From GCA-020356105 sp041602815 (GTDB lineage Bacteria; Pseudomonadota; Alphaproteobacteria; UBA8366; JADFVY01): DNA of 5,688 nucleotides. The position numbers and the translations under genes are program-made. The notes below the pieces were generated by a model, which worked only from the letters and a program-made list of their open reading frames with translations, had not been told where the DNA came from and made no database searches. Shown in pieces: positions 4,887-5,688 of the stretch. The DNA lies in the NCBI GenBank assembly GCA_041602815.1, contig JBFIFO010000205.1, forward strand, positions 1-5,688. The letters are read 5' to 3'. Numbering within the stretch: the first letter of the stretch is position 1; each line of letters starts with the position of its first letter.

Positions 4887-5688
4887 ATGGCGACAGCAGA
4901 CGCAACCGTCGACGATATTGGCGCGATGGCCGGATACAACGAGGCGGTCGTACGGAAGTTCACGCTGGCGGCCACCTTCTGGGGCGTGGTCGGGTTTGCG
5001 GCGGGGGTGCTGATCGCGCTGCAGCTCGCGTTTCCGATCCTGAACTTCGACGTGGAGTGGCTCACCTTCGGTCGCCTGCGGCCGGTGCACACCTCGGCGG
5101 TGATCTTCGCCTTCGGCGGCAATGTCCTGTTCGCGACCTCTTACTACGTGGTCCAGCGCACCTGCCGGGCGCCGCTGTTCGGCGGCAGGGCGCTCGCCGA
5201 TTTCACGTTCTGGGGCTACCAGCTGTTCATCATCATGGCGGCGCTGGGCTACGTGCTCGGCGTCACCCAGAGCAAGGAGTACGCGGAACCCGAGTGGTTC
5301 GTCGACTTGTGGCTCACGATCGTGTGGGTGGCTTATCTGGTGATCTATCTCGGCACCCTGATGATTCGGCGCGAGCCGCACATCTACGTCGCCAACTGGT
5401 TCTTCCTCGCCTTCATCGTCACCGTCGCGGTACTGCACCTGGTCAACGGCGCGGCGGTCCCGGTCTCCTTCTTCGGCGCCAAGAGCTACACACTGTGGTC
5501 CGGCGTCCAGGACGCGCTGACCCAGTGGTGGTACGGCCACAACGCGGTCGGCTTCTTCCTGACCGCCGGCTTCCTCGGCATCATGTACTACTTCGTACCC
5601 AAGCAGGCCGGCCGTCCGGTCTACTCCTACCGCTTGTCGGTGATCCATTTCTGGGCGCTGATGTTCGGTTACGTCTGGCTGGGTGCCC
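4887..5688 (+). CDS. ccoN: cbb3-type cytochrome c oxidase subunit I, CcoN (N-terminal 267 residues)
   Basis: This is the catalytic subunit of the high-affinity cbb3 oxidase, an inner-membrane heme-copper enzyme that reduces oxygen to water and pumps protons. The ATG at 4887 is 7 bases after GGGGGA; the ATG at 4882 opens the wrong frame. After a soluble N-terminus of ~24 residues come membrane helices at roughly 25-49, 69-90, 107-126, 138-160, 168-192, 218-238 and the start of one at ~247. H68 (RPVHTSAV) is the expected low-spin heme b ligand. H218 in WWYGHNAVGF is the first CuB ligand. Y262 lies 44 residues later, the same spacing as His207-Tyr251 of the Pseudomonas stutzeri enzyme, whose side chains are cross-linked. 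The window ends at GYVWLGA, where PHH with the other two CuB ligands should follow. About half the protein is present. ccoO, ccoQ and ccoP are expected downstream but not seen. Confidence 0.96.
   Translation, partial: MATADATVDDIGAMAGYNEAVVRKFTLAATFWGVVGFAAGVLIALQLAFPILNFDVEWLTFGRLRPVHTSAVIFAFGGNVLFATSYYVVQRTCRAPLFGGRALADFTFWGYQLFIIMAALGYVLGVTQSKEYAEPEWFVDLWLTIVWVAYLVIYLGTLMIRREPHIYVANWFFLAFIVTVAVLHLVNGAAVPVSFFGAKSYTLWSGVQDALTQWWYGHNAVGFFLTAGFLGIMYYFVPKQAGRPVYSYRLSVIHFWALMFGYVWLGA

Noticed and set aside
4713..5648. 311-residue minus-strand open frame covering ccoN and its leader
   Set aside because: It runs antisense to a clear CcoN with its heme and CuB ligands. The predicted protein is charged and repetitive, typical of a reverse-strand shadow, and it would also cross the FNR-type box.

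Overview
The window is GC-rich DNA, most likely chromosomal, with tightly packed genes. It reads like an alphaproteobacterium, plausibly of the Rhodospirillales type. The reasons are the base composition, the variant H-box of the histidine kinase, and a cbb3-type oxidase gene with an FNR/FixK-type box upstream. The lineage is inferred from general character, not from a database match. I see no rRNA, tRNA, CRISPR array, insertion sequence or other sign of recent transfer.

Layout. (1) Bases 2-919, plus strand: the C-terminal part of a membrane sensor histidine kinase (last membrane helix, HAMP, phospho-acceptor helix, ATPase domain), followed by a strong intrinsic terminator at 960-1001. (2) Bases 1056-4584, minus strand: three genes in one direction with short gaps. 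In transcription order they are a 162-residue GNAT-like protein of unknown function, a secreted gamma-glutamyltransferase and an RlmI-type 23S rRNA cytosine methyltransferase. They could form one operon. (3) Bases 4585-4886: a 302-base divergent control region with no convincing gene. (4) Bases 4887-5688, plus strand: the first 267 residues of CcoN, the catalytic subunit of a cbb3-type cytochrome c oxidase, cut by the window edge just before the expected Pro-His-His.

The control region is the most interesting part. It holds a near-consensus FNR/FixK/Anr box (4708-4721), as expected for a high-affinity oxidase used at low oxygen. On spacing, however, the box fits a class II promoter pointing LEFT, into the GNAT/GGT/RlmI genes, better than one pointing right into ccoN. 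The predicted leftward transcript would begin with a stem-loop and carry a second perfect hairpin overlapping the ribosome-binding site of its first gene. The ccoN side has an unusually long leader with two GC-rich hairpins and a separate AT-rich 14-bp near-palindrome. The inference is that the oxidase and the glutathione/rRNA-modification genes may share oxygen-responsive control; the sequence alone does not prove this.
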